This document shows, piece after piece, positions 62,389-64,000 of a stretch of 64,000 nucleotides of DNA (its first letter is position 1; each line of letters starts with the position of its first letter). Source of the DNA: Dasyornis broadbenti. Taxonomy: Eukaryota > Chordata > Aves > Passeriformes > Dasyornithidae. The DNA is taken from positions 2,703,461 through 2,767,460 of the forward strand of contig VZRN01001317.1 in the NCBI GenBank assembly GCA_013397935.1. Reading direction: 5' to 3'. The translations under genes and the position numbers were made by a program. The notes under the pieces were generated by a model, which searched no databases, was not told where the DNA came from, and saw nothing but the letters and a program-made list of their open reading frames with translations.

Positions 62389-64000
62389 GTCAATCCTCTA
62401 TTACAATGGTAAAGAACAGAGTGATCTTATGTAAAAATATATAAATATATTGTTGGCAGTGACTTCTTCCCTTTTTGCCTGCCAAGTCTTATGACAGTGT
62501 ACATAAAACCAACTGTAAAAAAATCTTATAATTAGAGTACTTATCATTTTGTATTAAAAATTGGTGCAAAAAATAAACCCCTGTAGTGGATAGCACTTGA
62601 CTCCAGTTGACAGTAGGCTCAATCCTACATGTTTTACTCATAGCTTTAGTGCTGGTGACGTCAGTGACTTCTGTACAAGGCCAGCAGGGTTTGCCCTGAG
62701 TCGTGTAATTAAAGTGGGAATAGACATAAAAAAACTACCTTTAAAAATAATGACAGCATAATCCAAGTAAAATCTCTGAACTGCCTGTTGAAGAAAGGCA
62801 TTGTCATTCCTGTGAAGGAATCATGTTCAAAGACCCTTTTATATCTGTATGCTTTGGGAATGCTGAAATACACCTAAGTGTTGCCTCCCATCCTCCTTTT
62901 CCATACTCCATGTAAAGCACTCCTGTGTCAGCATCCCTTGGGCAGGCACACCCCAGGGAAGGGCAGAGCCCTGCACAGACCCTCAGCTCAGTGGGAAAGG
63001 CTTTTCTCATCATGCTGCAGTGATTTGTCACAAGACAATGTCCCTCTCTGAAATCCTACAGCTACTAATTGGGGCCAGGGCGTGCTTTTCTGAGTGTGGC
63101 CACTGCCAAGAAAAACCTAAACTGCCCCATGGTCCCTACTGGGAAATAACCAGAGAAAGGGAGGAAAGGAAAAAACCCACATGATCTTGCTTTCTCTTAC
63201 TCACATAACTTTGGAACAGCTGCTGCCTTTTGCTGGCCATAGCTTAACCGTGGCAAAAAGAAAAAGACCTGCTTGTAGAAACCTACACTTTTGCCTGTTT
63301 ACATGTTTGAATGGGCACCTCAGGAGGGCTCCTGAAGTTTGTGATCTGCAGTTTGCTCTGCTTCACCACACACCTGCAGCTCCTCGTGCTTCCCGGAGCG
63401 AGTCGCTCCCGCAGGCAGCTCCCGGAATGGTGCTCAGGCACCTTCCAGCTGGCTGTTTGCCACCCAGCCCTGTGTGCAATGCTGCCTGCCTTAAAATGCT
63501 TTGCAGACAGATTTCAGACCCTCTTTCCATTTTTTTACCTTGCTATAAAAGTCAACAGAAGGATCTGCTCTCAGCCTCGCATCTTCGAGCATCAGCATCA
63601 AATTTTACAATGGTTTGTGTTTTGAGAACACGTCTTTATTCACTTCTGTTCTTCATTGTCTCTAATTTATCCAGGCTTACCTTAAAAACACTTTGCATTC
63701 AGTAGCACATTTTCAGTGCCATTTATTTACCATTTTTTTACCATTTAAATAAAAGCAGGAGAAACAACCATGGCAATTAACAGCCCGTATTGTTTCTCTA
63801 AGACAATCCTTGTAATTAGTATGGTAATTTCCCACAAATATGACCAAAGCTATATTAGCAACCAGTATTACCATATGCTTCTGGAAAGAAAATAATCATC
63901 AAATTGTTTAAGGGTCTCCTGGGAAAGGAGAATAGAAGATCTGATTTAAGACAATATCATGTCTTGAGAAAATTACACTATGTCCCTGTCATATTTTTAT
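62389..64000. other. Noncoding DNA with the longest uninterrupted frame of the window
   Basis: The plus-strand frame at 63181-63705 is open for 174 codons across a GC-richer patch (63300-63500). The peptide is rich in Leu, Cys and Ser, has no clear domain, and lacks a convincing promoter or splice context, so I do not call it a gene. The rest is AT-rich noncoding sequence. Confidence 0.5.
62656..62663. promoter_or_regulatory. Perfect CRE palindrome TGACGTCA
   Basis: The full 8-bp cyclic-AMP response element consensus, containing a retained CpG in otherwise CpG-poor DNA, followed within a few bases by another TGACTT half-like motif. CREB/ATF factors bind this sequence. Whether it is used here cannot be told from sequence alone. 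Confidence 0.3.

Noticed and set aside
1..64000. CRISPR arrays, operons, phage genes, tRNA or rRNA genes
   Set aside because: No regularly spaced repeats with unique spacers, no cloverleaf or rRNA signatures, and no prokaryotic gene organisation were seen.

Overview
This window looks like nuclear DNA from a bird, probably a passerine or near relative. The evidence is a 5'-truncated CR1 LINE tail of avian type (12865-13103) and two solo long terminal repeats of the avian endogenous-retrovirus type, whose 3' ends read like 'ggggttaaaccacaaca' (3180-3716 and 15224-15741). The DNA is AT-rich, stop codons are dense in all six frames, there are many poly-A/T tracts and microsatellites, and two runs of N interrupt the sequence. 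There is no bacterial or viral gene organisation: no operons, no ribosome-binding sites and no dense ORFs.

The only segment that looks like a convincing protein-coding exon is at the left edge on the minus strand (16-192, exactly 59 codons, phase 0 at both ends). A possible 24-nt microexon lies upstream of it at 2000-2023. These would be internal exons of a gene running right to left whose body lies mostly outside the window. I could not name the gene from the peptide. A perfect 41-bp inverted repeat (200-240 against 1976-2016) copies the microexon's 3' part and its splice donor into the pyrimidine tract of the 59-codon exon. It is the most unusual local structure in the window.

The remaining roughly 62 kb reads as intron or intergenic DNA. 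It contains the two LTRs and the CR1, a TG/TA microsatellite (10891-10975), an AT-rich local duplication (19066-19125), a long compound CAA/TAA repeat (32968-33100), an AAC/AAT repeat (36381-36425) and a long poly-A (62350-62388). The two assembly gaps (34243-34659 and 53337-53583) are both bordered by self-complementary sequence. Four splice-bounded open segments on the plus strand (35320-35429, 43135-43241, 44818-44910, 51061-51334) are listed as weak exon candidates; segments like these are expected by chance in 64 kb. A few transcription-factor palindromes (AP-1, E-box and CRE) are noted as possible regulatory sites.

I found no undescribed gene system here. The items most worth checking are the inverted repeat at the left edge and the palindromic gap at 53337-53583.
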